64,000 nucleotides of DNA. It comes from Urophycis tenuis. Its lineage: Eukaryota > Chordata > Actinopteri > Gadiformes > Phycidae. A model generated the notes under the pieces. The model ran no database searches, was not told where the DNA came from, and saw nothing but the letters and a program-made list of their open reading frames with translations. Position numbers and translations under genes: made by a program. The DNA lies in assembly GCA_036785325.1 (NCBI GenBank), contig JAXIVH010000006.1, positions 7,886,020-7,950,019 of the forward strand. The letters run 5' to 3'. Position 1 is the first letter of the stretch; the number at the start of each line of letters is the position of its first letter. This document shows, in pieces, positions 45,166 to 57,194 of the stretch.

Positions 45166-45413
45166 TTAATGGCAAGGAATATAATAAGGTAAATAAATTA
45201 AATGAGATGCCGGTATTTCTACACAACACTTGTTGGTCAGATCACTTATATGGACTACAAACATGTGATATAACAGTAGCCATAATAAACAATCCGGAGT
45301 GTTGTAGTGTAAAATGTCTCGTGACACGTGGCGAGACATTAGTTGCTTTTCGTATGTTCCGTAATGGTCAGTCCTCTCAACCAGATGAAATATAGCCTAC
45401 TCTAAAGGCACAA

Positions 45414-46467
45414 CTAAAGTCCACGCCGAAACCTGGAAAAAAAGACAACCGATCTGTCAATTTATCATTTAGGCCTTTGAATACAATAAGAAAGTTCTAA
45501 TTAGCATTACCTATCTGAATGGAGAAAATAATCATAATACAGCTAGTACATGTTTAAGGACGCCACTTACCGGAGTCTACACTTATTCAGGAACACTCCT
45601 CTCCGCTCCGGGTAGGTTTTCATCCAGGCACCATTATCTGCGAGAGCAAACAACGATAAGACAAAGGCAGTTTGTACAGGAAACCGATGTCATCAACGGA
45701 TCCTTTACCAGACTCTCTCCTGTGAACCGTGAATTATGCCGCAGAGTGCGCAAAACACGAAGCTCACCAGTTTCTGAGTTTCTCCGTCCCATGAGACCAA
45801 CGAAGATGTCGTGCATCTCTCCTGATAAAAATGATTTGTATCATCATATCAATTCAGTTGCTTTTATCATGAAAAGTCATGTATTGCCAAATGTGTAATG
45901 TTCTTACTTTTATTTGCTGGCGGTATAGCATTTGCAGCTGTAAAAAGTGATACAAAAAACACCTTTTAATATAATTAAAACATATTATTTTATACACAAA
46001 TATATAAAGGGCCTACATTAAAACCGGACTGCGTTGCTTGGTAAGCAAATAAAATGTTACATCTGGCGAGCTTTTATTAATAAATGAATTTAAATTAATT
46101 CATAAATTGATTTATTATTTTTATCTATTTCTGATCCATGTAGAGAAAGCTCCAAACGCGACTCACCCTGTGTGCTTCTTTTGCCCATCAGACCCACAAA
46201 ACTGTCATAATCCAAATCACTGAATCTCCTCACAATGTTCCGCTGGTTCACTAAACTGGGCTATTGAAATGATGACAAGAAAACGATTTACAGTACATTT
46301 TCACATTTTGTTGAGGATGACACATTGACAAGCTACAGCTGTAGTTTGTGAGCCTCAACACCTACGCCTGAGAATGGTCTCCGCGATGCGGGCTCCTCAC
46401 ATCTGGATTGGGTGTATCGGAGTTTCATAACAAGAAACAGAGTGACTAGCACCAAACTTATTCGCAT
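45414..46467 (-). CDS. tac3: Tachykinin 3 / neurokinin B precursor, 6 coding exons, 121 aa
   Basis: Coding exons on the minus strand: 46467-46366, 46260-46167, 45937-45908, 45821-45768, 45637-45571, 45432-45414, all GT-AG and in phase (366 nt). The N-terminus MRISLVLVTLFLVMKL is a signal peptide. Two amidated tachykinins are flanked by dibasic sites. The first is FSDLDYDSFVGLM (residues 47-59), after R45-R46 and before G60-K61-R62; it is the fish neurokinin-F-type peptide. The second is EMHDIFVGLM (77-86), after K75-R76 and before G87-R88-R89; it is fish neurokinin B. Each peptide has its own exon. The secreted peptides act on neurokinin receptors (NK3 type) and, in fish as in mammals, are linked to hypothalamic control of reproduction. 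In fish with two copies this looks most like tac3a, but I have not shown the paralogue. Confidence 0.95.
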
Positions 46468-46786
46468 CTTCTTTGCACTGCCTGTACAGGAAAACATATT
46501 TCATTTACAATAAGTTAGAAGAAAACACTTGCCATGATGAATATTACTCACTGTTTCTTATCGGTAGTCTATCTAATTGTTCCGATTAACCTGTTGCATT
46601 TGGCGCGTCTTCGCGCTCCATGCGTAATAACGCATGGCACGTTCAGCTGTTTTCGTGAAAAATGTAAAACCTTCTCATTCGTTATTTATTTGAATTGTAT
46701 ATTTATCCAGCTGAGCGTGACACTATGTCTACACTAAGTTCAAAATCAATCAATCATCAGCTCTATAGAAATACATCACTGCTTAC

Positions 46787-46870
46787 CTGCGTTCGGTTGA
46801 GCTGACAACTGGGTGGAAAAGGGTCCTGGCGTTGAGTTGTGAGCAGTAGATCCTGCAGTGAGATCAGGAG
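46787..46870 (-). other. Non-coding first exon of tac3
   Basis: A donor CGCAG|GTAAGC at 46787/46786 on the minus strand lies about 30-80 bases downstream of a TATA box. The exon carrying the start codon has its own acceptor (CTGTACAG at 46482). The exact transcription start is inferred. Confidence 0.65.
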
Positions 46871-46898
46871 ACGACTGAGTGAGAGTTCCACCCTTTGG

Positions 46899-46907
46899 TT
46901 TATAAAA
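46899..46907 (-). promoter_or_regulatory. TATA box of tac3
   Basis: TTTTATAAA on the minus strand, about 30 bp upstream of the inferred first exon. Confidence 0.6.
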
Positions 46908-47939
46908 TGAAAACCGGCTACCTGCGTAACTCCAATCAGCGGATAATGCGTAGGTGGGGGGGTTCTTACAACGCGTTTTGCTGCGGGCCTATTTCATCCA
47001 CTCTCTTTGATGACCGTGATGCGTAAAGCGCCTGCGTTCTATGTTCCTACGTCAGAGTCAGTCTAGTTAATGGCGATACTCGAAAGCCCATCCATGATAG
47101 GCCTATTATTAAAAAAAAAAAAAAATACTATCAACCAACAGCACATATGACCAATACAAAAACTTTGCCATATTAGGATGATATTTATTTTCCATTGAAT
47201 CTAAGTGATGCTTATGTCTCTTGGCCATCTTGAATTATCCTCCCAGCTCCTCAGCAGCGCATTTCCCTTTTAATTTACCAATTTAACAGTAATGAAATTA
47301 ACAGTCATGACCGATTAACATAGTCATTATCAAGCGGTCATAGGAAGCCATTATACCGCAGGATATTCGTCACGTCAACATGCGATGTGCGATAGGGACA
47401 CTGACAATCGAAGAAAAGTAACTGAAAAGTCTGACAAACGCAACAAAAATGGAGGCCTAATCTGGATGTTGGGCACTAGACTCACAAGTCGGACTCTAAA
47501 CGCTTGGTGCCAATGGAGACGGAGGACTATCGCCCAGGCCGTGTGGCTCAAATTGTGTGGAAGAGTCAAAGAGATTATAGTTGAATAGGAGAACAACATG
47601 CCTTACAGAACCAATCAAAAGTCTTCAAGGCAGCCCTTAATATCACGATGGTGGCATGCAAACAAAGTGTGTGCTTGTAAACACTGTCCTACTAACACCT
47701 CTTTCTTGCCATGCCTTGCCATGCCATACAAATATTTAAACAAAGTTGGTGGAAATCCTCAGATTCACCAATCTTGTGTACTGAGAACACATTGGATGAA
47801 ACGGAATCAAGGTGACAGAAACAAGGTGTAATGTTGCTTGGGGCAACCAAACAAGTCTCTCCATGTTTCCAAGTAGTTCACTACATTATACCTTCCAGTG
47901 TGTTACACTATGGAGGATACTGGGGCAGAGGATCATTCC

Positions 47940-48200
47940 CGGTAAGGCACCATTTCCTGTTAAACGTAAGACACACTGGGCCCACGGTTGGCCATCGGAC
48001 AATGTGGGGCCCTTGGTGAGCGTCTGTGGCCTTCGCTTCCCCGGTGTGTCCCGAACTGTTTGCAATAGCCTCGGTGTGCCAGTTTGTCGGCCGATTCGGC
48101 GTGTTGAATCGCAGATGGAGACCGTCAGTGAGAGAAATCACTCGGATGGGCTGTTCAGTTTTAACGAATCAATGCATGAGAAGAGAAACGGAAGTGGCCA
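47940..48200. repeat. Probable DNA-transposon-derived segment
   Basis: A GC-richer block with GGGCCCACGGTTGGCCATCG, GTGTGTCCCGAACTGTTTGC, TCGGCCGATTCGGCGTGTTG and AGAGAAATCACTCGGATGGG. I recall similar strings as dispersed repeats in fish genomes, but the class and ends are not defined here. Confidence 0.4.
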
Positions 48201-48569
48201 AAGCAGCAAACGACTGGGAACGCACAAAGAGATTGTCCATTTTTTTCGATTGTCGCATCTCATCATTCATCATTTTCACATGTTCTCAATTAGAAGTAGC
48301 TATATCACAAAACCGTCTGAGCAAGATTGGTGTGAAATGGTAGGCAAACGCTGCTGTCTTTCATGTTTGTATATAACTATAGCCCTGGTTTTTCCGATGT
48401 CTCTTTTTGAAAGACGAATACAGACTACCGCCACCTGCTGGTAGGGAGTTATTTCCTCTCACACAGGCACAGAACAAATGTGCTAGTAGTTGACTGTCTG
48501 CGGTGTTCAAATGCAACTTTGCGACCAAAAAAAGGGGCGACGCGAGACAATGCAACAGCCGGCCTTTAC

Positions 48570-48790
48570 ATTAACATTCACATTCAGGGCATTTAGCAGA
48601 CGCTTTTATCCAAAGCGACTTACAAAAAGTACATTTGTCATAAGAAGGTGAAACATTTCATTGCTGCTAATACAGTGAGAAAGTCAGCAGAACAAGTTTC
48701 AAGCATTTCAATTGCTAGGTTATCCATTGCTAGTATACAACATATCTGACTAAGTGCCAAGTTACAAAGAGCCATTAAGGTGCCAAGACG
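48570..48790 (-). repeat. Dispersed repeat with shared SINE tail, most complete copy
   Basis: Read on the minus strand it contains CCTAGCAATTGAAATGCTTG, then TTCTGCTGACTTTCTCACTG, ATTAGCAGCAATGAAATGTT, CACCTTCTTATGACAAATG and the tail GTCGCTTTGGATAAAAGCG through TCTGCTAAATGCCC. It has no visible tRNA-like head. Confidence 0.8.
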
Positions 48791-48926
48791 TACAACAAAT
48801 ACAGACTACCGTCACCTGCTGAGGGTAGGGTTATGCAGGGTTCAGGTGAACTCTGAACTTTGTTGTGCTTAGTTCCTTGATGTTAGTTGGGTGTGTCAGG
48901 GCCTCAAGGGCCCTCAGTTTGTTAGC

Positions 48927-48976
48927 GGGATTTCAAAATTAAAGTCAGTGGCAGCTAACTTTAATTTTGAAATCCC
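48927..48976. repeat. Perfect 19-bp inverted repeat
   Basis: GGGATTTCAAAATTAAAGT pairs exactly with ACTTTAATTTTGAAATCCC around a 12-nt loop. Confidence 0.9.
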
Positions 48977-49256
48977 CAGATGTTTGGTAGGTTGTGAGAT
49001 CTCCAAATGTCTGTTATCGCCAGGCTAGTTCTAAAATAGAATTCACCTCTGTTTAAGTCAAATTAAGTCAATTAAGTCAAAACAATTTGAATGGATATTG
49101 CAGCACCAATTGACGCTGAATGAATCAGCCTAGATATACTCTAGTTTTGTGTACGTACAGGAATGCCATACAAGTGGGATTAGCTATGTCGGCTAGGATA
49201 TAGCTAGGAAAATTTTCTACCTGACCGTAGAAAAAAGTAATCCAAAAAAATAAAAT

Positions 49257-49316
49257 AAAAATAAAATCAATTCAATAAAAAAGGTCTCCATTTTTTATTG
49301 AATTGATTTTATTTTT
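49257..49316. repeat. Perfect 26-bp inverted repeat with 8-nt loop
   Basis: The arms contain AAAATCAATTCAATAAAAAA and its exact complement. The loop is GGTCTCCA. Confidence 0.9.
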
Positions 49317-50882
49317 CAAAATGGGCAACGATGGGTATCGTATTGCAATGTAGAGGTGCGCGCATCCCATTGATTCACTTTCTCTCTCTCACCTACACTT
49401 TGACAACAGACTGTTGTTATTGTTCTAATTAAGAGACTCCAAGTGGCAGAAAATGATATTATATAACTATACATATCAATAATATATATAATATAATTTT
49501 GACCATCGCAGGCGCTTGAGCGTACAACCCCCACTATCAGCTACAGTCCCACTGTTTCTCTCGTATACAATCTTGGATCCACCTCCACCTGTCACTTCTT
49601 GGAAAAAATACATGTATGGTTGTCAAACTAATTGAGGGCACTAATTCTCTCAGCACATAACATCAATGGCATCCACTGGGCGCTCTGCCTGCATCAGCCA
49701 CATTGACACAAGGACCCCTCTACCTTAGCTGTGGACTGATGGGTGAGTTCAGAACAGTGGCCAATATCTGACTTTCTACCTATTTGTACTTTACAGATCA
49801 TTGGAAACCGGCTCTTGTTGCAGCCGTCTTGAAATCCTTCTGGGCTCTTAGTTGTCTCCGTCCTTCAAATATAACCCCAAGATGAACCAATGTTTTGGCA
49901 CGGCTCTGGTCAACAAGCTCTTTTGAAAGAGGATAGGCTCTTTGCTTTTGAGATTGCTTTAATCTTTGAATGAACTGTTATGCCTGCAACGTTGAACATT
50001 TTTTTACGTCTTTGCTTTTGTGATGAAGAGCACTGCGCCGCAACCAAAAAGTAACATATAATAACTTCCATGCGTGGGTAAAAATACCAGAAAAAACGTG
50101 TGGCAAACATTTTTTAAAGCTGTATGCTTTAAAAAATGCCCCTCAACCATTTCTAGTGTGTACATATTATGCTATTGATACAATACAGAACAATCTCCTA
50201 TTCTGTTAATCTTTTGCTTTTTGCTGCTTTACCAAAGCTTAAAACACATCATTATTAACCAAACTTTTACTCTACTATGCAAAAAGTAAAAATGTCCCAT
50301 TTCTTTATATATATACATATGACTTATTTGAACATCATCATGGTCTAAGGTGATTTTTGAAATGATGTATATATGGTTGCCAAATTACAAATGTCCCATT
50401 TAAAAAATCTGGTCCTTAGACCAGATGATGTTCAAATAATCTTTGACAGACAAATATTCATACCAGAGATTGCAGAAGTGACGCGTGTCCACTGTTAATA
50501 TTAAAGGGCATGTGAAATTGTAAGACGGGCTTACAACTAAATGGCTCTGACAGGTGTCAATGCTGACCGTCTTTGTTGCAAGCTGTTCTGGAAATAGATC
50601 TGTTTGATCTGTTGATGAAGACAGCTCTGAGCAACAAGGAGGATTTGCCAAACCAGAAACTGCAGCTTTAATATGAATGAATCCATGGAATGCACAGTAA
50701 AAAAAAAACTATTAGCTTAAGCATGAATGGAAAAGCTGCGCTTTTGTTCACATCACAACGTTCCGTCCTATGCAGAAGTAAGTCTTTTTATGTACCTTAA
50801 TAAAAAGGTCAGTTAATGACAGTTACAGTCAATTACATTTACATTTAGGGCATGATGACATAAAACCCACTGGGTTAGCATA

Positions 50883-50950
50883 GGCCTATAGACAGACAGA
50901 CAGACAGACAGACAGACGTACTTTAATAATCCCTGAGGGAAATTGTATAT
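50883..50950. repeat. (CAGA)n with LINE-tail-like sequence
   Basis: CAGACAGACAGA units followed by CGTACTTTAATAATCCCTGA and GGGAAATTG, the form typical of the 3' end of teleost non-LTR retroelements. The opposite-strand equivalent is at 52475-52515. Confidence 0.6.
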
Positions 50951-51184
50951 TTGTAATATAAAGTAGATATTTACAATGAGAGCATATATGTTTATAATGT
51001 GAAGTATATTTGTACAATGAGAGCATGTACATTTATAATATAAAGTATATTCTGACAATGAAAGCATTAATATTTATAATATAAAGTATATTTTGACAAT
51101 GAAAGCATGTATATTTATCATACAAAGTATATTTTTACAACGAGAGCATGTATATCTATAATATAATTGTATACTAGCAATGGT

Positions 51185-51335
51185 TAACCTAGCAATTGAA
51201 ATGCGTGAAACTTGTTCTGGTGACTATCGTACTGTATTAACAGCAATGAAATGTTTCGCCTTCTTCTGACACGTGTACTTTTTGTAAGTCGCTTTGGATA
51301 AAAGCGTCCCCTAAATGTCCTAAATGCAAATGTAA
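51185..51335 (+). repeat. Dispersed repeat with shared SINE tail
   Basis: AACCTAGCAATTGAAATGCG, TTCTGGTGACTATCGTACTG, ATTAACAGCAATGAAATG, CGCCTTCTTCTGACACGTG and tail GTCGCTTTGGATAAAAGCG. Plus-strand copy of the family at 48570. Confidence 0.8.
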
Positions 51336-54184
51336 ATGTAAAGTATATTTTTACATTGTGTATGTATGTATATTTCAGCAGTCGGAGAGTGAATGTGCGG
51401 GACTCTGTGGACCAGCGAGGCCTCCAGGAGACTGAAACAGGAGAGAGCAGGAGGGCAGCAGCAGTACTATTCACCTCGATCTGTATCGAAACAGCTCATT
51501 TCAAAAGGTTAACACCGGAAATGTTTTAGTGATGAACTCTTATTACCATGTTTGTCCGTTGCGGGGCGGGTGGGGTGGGGGTTAGGGTGGGGGGCAGGGA
51601 TGGCGATGGGGTAGATGGGGAGGGGATGGGTCGGGGGGGTAGGGGGGTTAGTGGAGATGGGTAGGTGGATGCGGGGGAGGCATGCGGCAGGCCATGGGGA
51701 GTCCAGGTGGGAAGATCTAACAGAGATGAGGAAGCCATTAATTCAATTTTTTACATTATTGATGACTGTTGATAATCAAAGCAAGACCGCTCTCTGCGGA
51801 CTTAAGAGCATCAAGGGTGTTTGTTGACTGCTGAGGTCTCGAGAACATCAGGGCCTTTTACTCGACTATCAGGGGCTATTGACTACAAACCATGTGGTGA
51901 CAAGAGGAGGCTGTTTTGTTCTTCCAAAGGGTGGATAGATGACACTTGGTCTCAAGTGAATTGAATGTACCTACAGTTTGCATCACACACCCCCACTTCA
52001 GGCATTTAGAAAACCAGACCTGCTGGATTGTTTTAGTTGCGAGCATAGACTTTGCATTCAGCTGGTAACTGTGCAGGCAATGTCCTACCTTAGGGGAATT
52101 TCATGCCTGCTTCACAATTCAAAATGTCTTGTGTATTCTCTTATTTAAATGGTAGCCATGTGCATAACAATGGAACACCCGTTTCACTTATTTGTTTGAT
52201 TTATAACACAACAACAGTGTCACAACAAAATCTCTGCTTGCTGACTTCAATGATATGCAAATCTTGTGGAATATTTGCATTATTAGCAGCTTTGCCCAAT
52301 GCCATGGCTCTAGTCTGGGAGACTGCAGGTTCAGTTAAATTCATCTCAGCACCTCCATTGTGCTTCAGATGTCTAAAGGTATAATTCACTTCCATAATAA
52401 CTGATGCGCATTTGAAAAAAGTTTGTGTGTATTGGGACTGAATCTGGATGTTAAAAAGCAATGTCCCTATCCCTGGTATCATTAAAGTATTTCTGTCTGT
52501 CTATCTGCCTGTCTGTTAGTGCAAGCATTCCACATCGTACAACCTCTTGTCTCCAACATGGCTTATTTATTGTTAGCTTTCGTACATCTTCTAATCTCTA
52601 GCAAATCTTATTTAATGTTAGCTTTAGTACTTTCTCTAGTCTGAAGCATGGCTAATGTAATGTTATCTTTAGTATAGCTTATTAATATTAAGGTTTATTG
52701 AGGTTTTTTCTTCAATATTTTTTCCTCTTGGTCTTGCAAGTACACACCTCTTATTTACTAGTACCATGTGTTCCACAATACTATACTACACTACACTACA
52801 CTACACTACACTACACCATACTATACTATACTACTACTACTAAACTATACTGGCCCAGCTTGACACAATTGGACTCGCGGGGCTTCCCCCTTGAAGGTGT
52901 GTCTATGTGTGTCTAATAACACACCCTGTTTTACTGACTACACACACATAATACAAATAATACAGACACATTATATATCAGGGCTGTTTGAGATGGACGG
53001 TGACAAACACACAATGATGAACTCAGTTTGTTCAAAGTTCAATATTCCCTCTTTTTGCTTCCTCGTCCCAATAGCTCATTGAGAGCTGACTTATTCCAGA
53101 TGAGTCATGTTTACACGCTGCACACTGTTTCACGCAGACTTCCATCGAGTGCCTCACGGTGTCTCAGAGATGGGCTGTCACGGGCGTGGCATGTTTACAC
53201 TGATAGTGACAAACCGCCGCACGGCTCGGAGCGGCCAAAAGGGCTAATAGAAAAACGCCATTAGCAGGCCTACTGTCCAAACACGGGTTACCATTACACT
53301 ATTTAGCATGCCTGTTCATGTACGGTTCACTATGACACAATACAAGCAGATGGACATGACCTCAAATTTTGACAAATGTTGCAAAAAATGAATAATCTAA
53401 TTAGACTTGAGACAGAGGAAGTCTTGGGTTGGCGTGTGTGTGACATACCATACACGGTTCAGGCAACATTTTTTCATTAGTCAGTTGTAAGAATGTAACA
53501 TAACCAGGTGACACCCTCTGTAGTGCTGCTCGACAAACCTTGACATGCAGCATGGAGATGTACTGTCACAAGCCACTCTCTCTCTCTCCGTACTCTAATG
53601 GAGCGCTCCATCACTCATGTTGCACATGGCTGACATCACCGCTGTCCCACGGGACCGAGGATGAAGTCAGTCCAAACCTGGCATTCAAATGGGAAACATA
53701 CATGATATATACAACGTTTATAATGCATGGAAATGGAATAACCACGTACAAAGGATATGGTAAGAGCCTGGTAGAACCATGGTAACAAACAATGCCTCCT
53801 TTTACTCTACAGTTTCAGCTTAGCGAGTAAATTGTTGTGTTTTACTTGGCAATGTTGTGAAACATGTATGGTACAAGTTCATTTTAACTGCATGTGGAAC
53901 ATTCTATTACAAGGGATAAGGTGAGAACATGGTAATACCATGGAGACAAACAAGGATTCCTATTGCAGTACAGTTTCTGCTTACTTTCTGAGTATATTGT
54001 AAAACATCTGAAAGAATGTACTGTATACTTGTATACTATATCATGTTCAGTATCATGAACTGATAATGTTCAACTAAGTAATACCAATAGAGTAATACCA
54101 TGAGATTGCACAACAAATACTACTAAAAATGCTGCTGCTACTACTAGTACAATTAAAATTAATAGTACAAAAAAAATTGTATCA

Positions 54185-54325
54185 GAAGAAGACGTTGCAG
54201 GCACTTTTATCCAAAGCGACTTACATTACATTTGTGGGGTTCGACATGTGGACCGTTGGAGGAGGGATCGAACCGCCAACCCTCCGGTTGGTTAACCGCT
54301 CCCACTGAGCTGTACCGGCCCAAAA
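54185..54325 (-). repeat. tRNA-derived SINE copy
   Basis: On the minus strand: A-box-like ACAGCTCAGTGGGAGCGG, B-box-like GGCGGTTCGATCC, body GTCCACATGTCGAACCCCAC and tail GTCGCTTTGGATAAAAGTG. It is the clearest tRNA-like head in the window. Confidence 0.8.
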
Positions 54326-55699
54326 TCAGCAATAGGTTATCGTATAGTACTTAGGGCCATGCAAATAGGAGCCATCTCAATGTATATTAAAGGTTTGTCA
54401 GCGTGGCTGGAGCTTAGATTCCACATCAGTCGTCAGTCTGCCAAGACAAACACACATAAAATCTAAAGTGTTTTTGTGTTCTTGCCTCTTCAAAGATCTC
54501 TTCCTCTTTTTTTTGGTTCTATCCAATCTAATGTTTTTTTCGGCTCTATTTTAACCCACAAACCAATTCACAGAAAATAACAAATCCTGCTGCCACTCTT
54601 TATACTCTGTATTTGATGGCAGGGAAAGTTTGTTCCTTGTAGTAACCACTTTGGCTATTTATCGCTCATCATCCAAGTGAGAAGGCTGTGTGCCACTGAT
54701 AGAGAAATACATCAGTATCCCTTCTTCCCACTGCAGCAATCATTTCCCCCAGTTACCCTATCTGGTGCAGTGATGTGATGTAGTGCATACTTTTGTTTGT
54801 AATGGACCCGATACAATGGATGCAATCAGACCCTTCAGTTGTGTTGTCCTCTTCACTGCTCCCTCCCCTTCAAGATTTGAAATATGACTATGTAACTACG
54901 TGATATGACTTTTGGCAGTGACAGAAATGTCAATAGGATTTTGTTCATTTTTAATTCATTTTTCATTTACTTTAATTCATTTTTTGTCAATAATTGCATT
55001 GCCATGGAGCTAATTGTCTGATGTCTTAAGTATTTGATTGCAATTAAGGGGTATTCCAAAAAAAAGAAGTAATTGTCTTTGTTTGGGCTGGGTATGGATC
55101 TAAGGGTTTGGTGTCATTGAAAGTTACTAATATTGTATTAAAAATAGATGTATATATTTTGTTAATAGTTTATTCAAGATTTTATACAAAACCTTGAATC
55201 TATGCTTTCTGCAGCCCATCTTATGTTTCTTAATGTTATAATGTTTCTCTTGGACATAAGACATCCGATGTATATGCCAGACCACACGGCCTGTAAGTTC
55301 CAGAATCACAGATATATTTGGATGTTTGAAACTTTCAGATTTAGAAAAATATTGATTATTTGTAGATTCATAGAAGAGTATGACATGCCAGCAAGCTACA
55401 GCGTTTCAAGGCTCTGTTTGCTAGGTTGTGGGTGAGCAGTAGACTGCATACTATAACCACATCTGCGCTGTGACCCATTTCTCTTTCAACTGTGTCCAAG
55501 CAGTTAAAACTGTGAAATGATGGTGACTGATGTGTGTACATATGCTATGCATTGGATAATTGGAAAATATCAAAAACCTTTGTAATGTGTTATTTGCCAA
55601 CGGATTGAATAAGAAAACATAATTTATATTTAAATCTGTTGACGTATTATATTTATATATATAATATGATAAATTGTGTATTTGTATATGTACTTCTAT

Positions 55700-55751
55700 G
55701 TGCTTTTATATATATATATATGTTGTATATATATATATATATATATATATG
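55700..55751. repeat. (TA)n microsatellite
   Basis: Interrupted TA arrays within an AT-rich stretch. Confidence 0.85.
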
Positions 55752-57129
55752 TTACAAAGCTTATCGCCAATATCAAAAAGATTATAAACCTATCACTAAT
55801 ATCAGAAAGATTTCCCTGTGCCGGAAAAGCAACTAGGAAGCCAATTGATCCTGGACCATATAATTTGTCCCAAGTTCTTTTTTGTGCCAATTATGGTCAT
55901 CATTTCCTGGGGGAGCTCATTAGGTCTGTTGTTATGAATTGGTTTATTTGGTCGTTATGGTTTTCACAAGATAATCGAAAAGGTTTTTATGCATGATCTG
56001 ATTGGTATTATAGTTTGTGTTGTTTATTTACTTTGGCTACATTTTTATATTTTGATAGTATTTATTCTAATAGTACTACTAGTAGTAGTAGTAACAGCAT
56101 TTTTTTTTAGTAATTGTAGTGTAATCCCATGGTATTACTCTATTGGTATTACAGTTAAACATTATCAGTTGATGACCTATGATTATGGTGGGATAGAGAC
56201 AATAAACATGTTTCTCCATAAATTACCCCTGGCTTGTTTTCAGCTTCACTTTGTCTCTTTTCACATGAGACCAAGTCAATAAAAGCATTATTCATGGTCC
56301 ATTCACCCAATCCTCTGGCCGCGTATCCTTTGAGAAAAGACTGGATATTGCTTTCAGAATAAGAGGGGTCAGCCAGTGATTCACTGTGACAGAATAACAG
56401 AGGTGGGTGTTTCTCTAGGAACATGCTAAACAACAAGCAGAGGGTGCAGCTTGTCTTGCTTAAAGTGAACATGGCCTCCATATATCTAAAGAGTTTGAAT
56501 TGTATGAATGAATTGAGTATGAATTGTTTCATGCTGGTCACCTTTTCATTTAAAAGACTGGACGGACTTACATGTACTGAAATCAACTGTAAGGTTGGCT
56601 CTAGCTCCACCAGGAAGTCAGCTAGGAAGCAAGTAAGCAAAGAACAAGTCAGTATGTAACAGCAAGCAGTTTTAGAGGAACATATGACCTCAGCTTGTTC
56701 ATACTCAGTATGGTTTTATACTTACTATATAATATAGTGAACTATATTCGTAAGTATAATAATAAGACTTAATATTTATTATATAAGAATATAGTAAGAA
56801 TATTACCTATTTCTGGTTCTATACTCCCATTAAATGAGATTGTTTTATGTACTTACATTATTATAATTAGTTATTTATAAGTCATTGATTATATTGTTAT
56901 GGGGCATTCATTGCTGTGTTTTTGGCACATTCATAGTAAACAAAACATCTACTCTATGTGGAGTACATGTACTGTATTTGGATAGTACACTATTTGGATA
57001 CACTATGTGCATCAATTAAGCGTTTGGTTTGTTTGCTGTTCTGCATTATCATAACCCTCCAACTTAAACCTAATTTAATTGTGGTCGTTATTCAGGAGAA
57101 GGACCCCCGCCGTGAGGTCTCCCATAGAG

Positions 57130-57132
<3 letters not shown>

Positions 57133-57191
<59 letters not shown>
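57133..57191. repeat. (CA)n microsatellite
   Basis: About 29 CA units. Confidence 0.96.
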
Positions 57192-57194
<3 letters not shown>

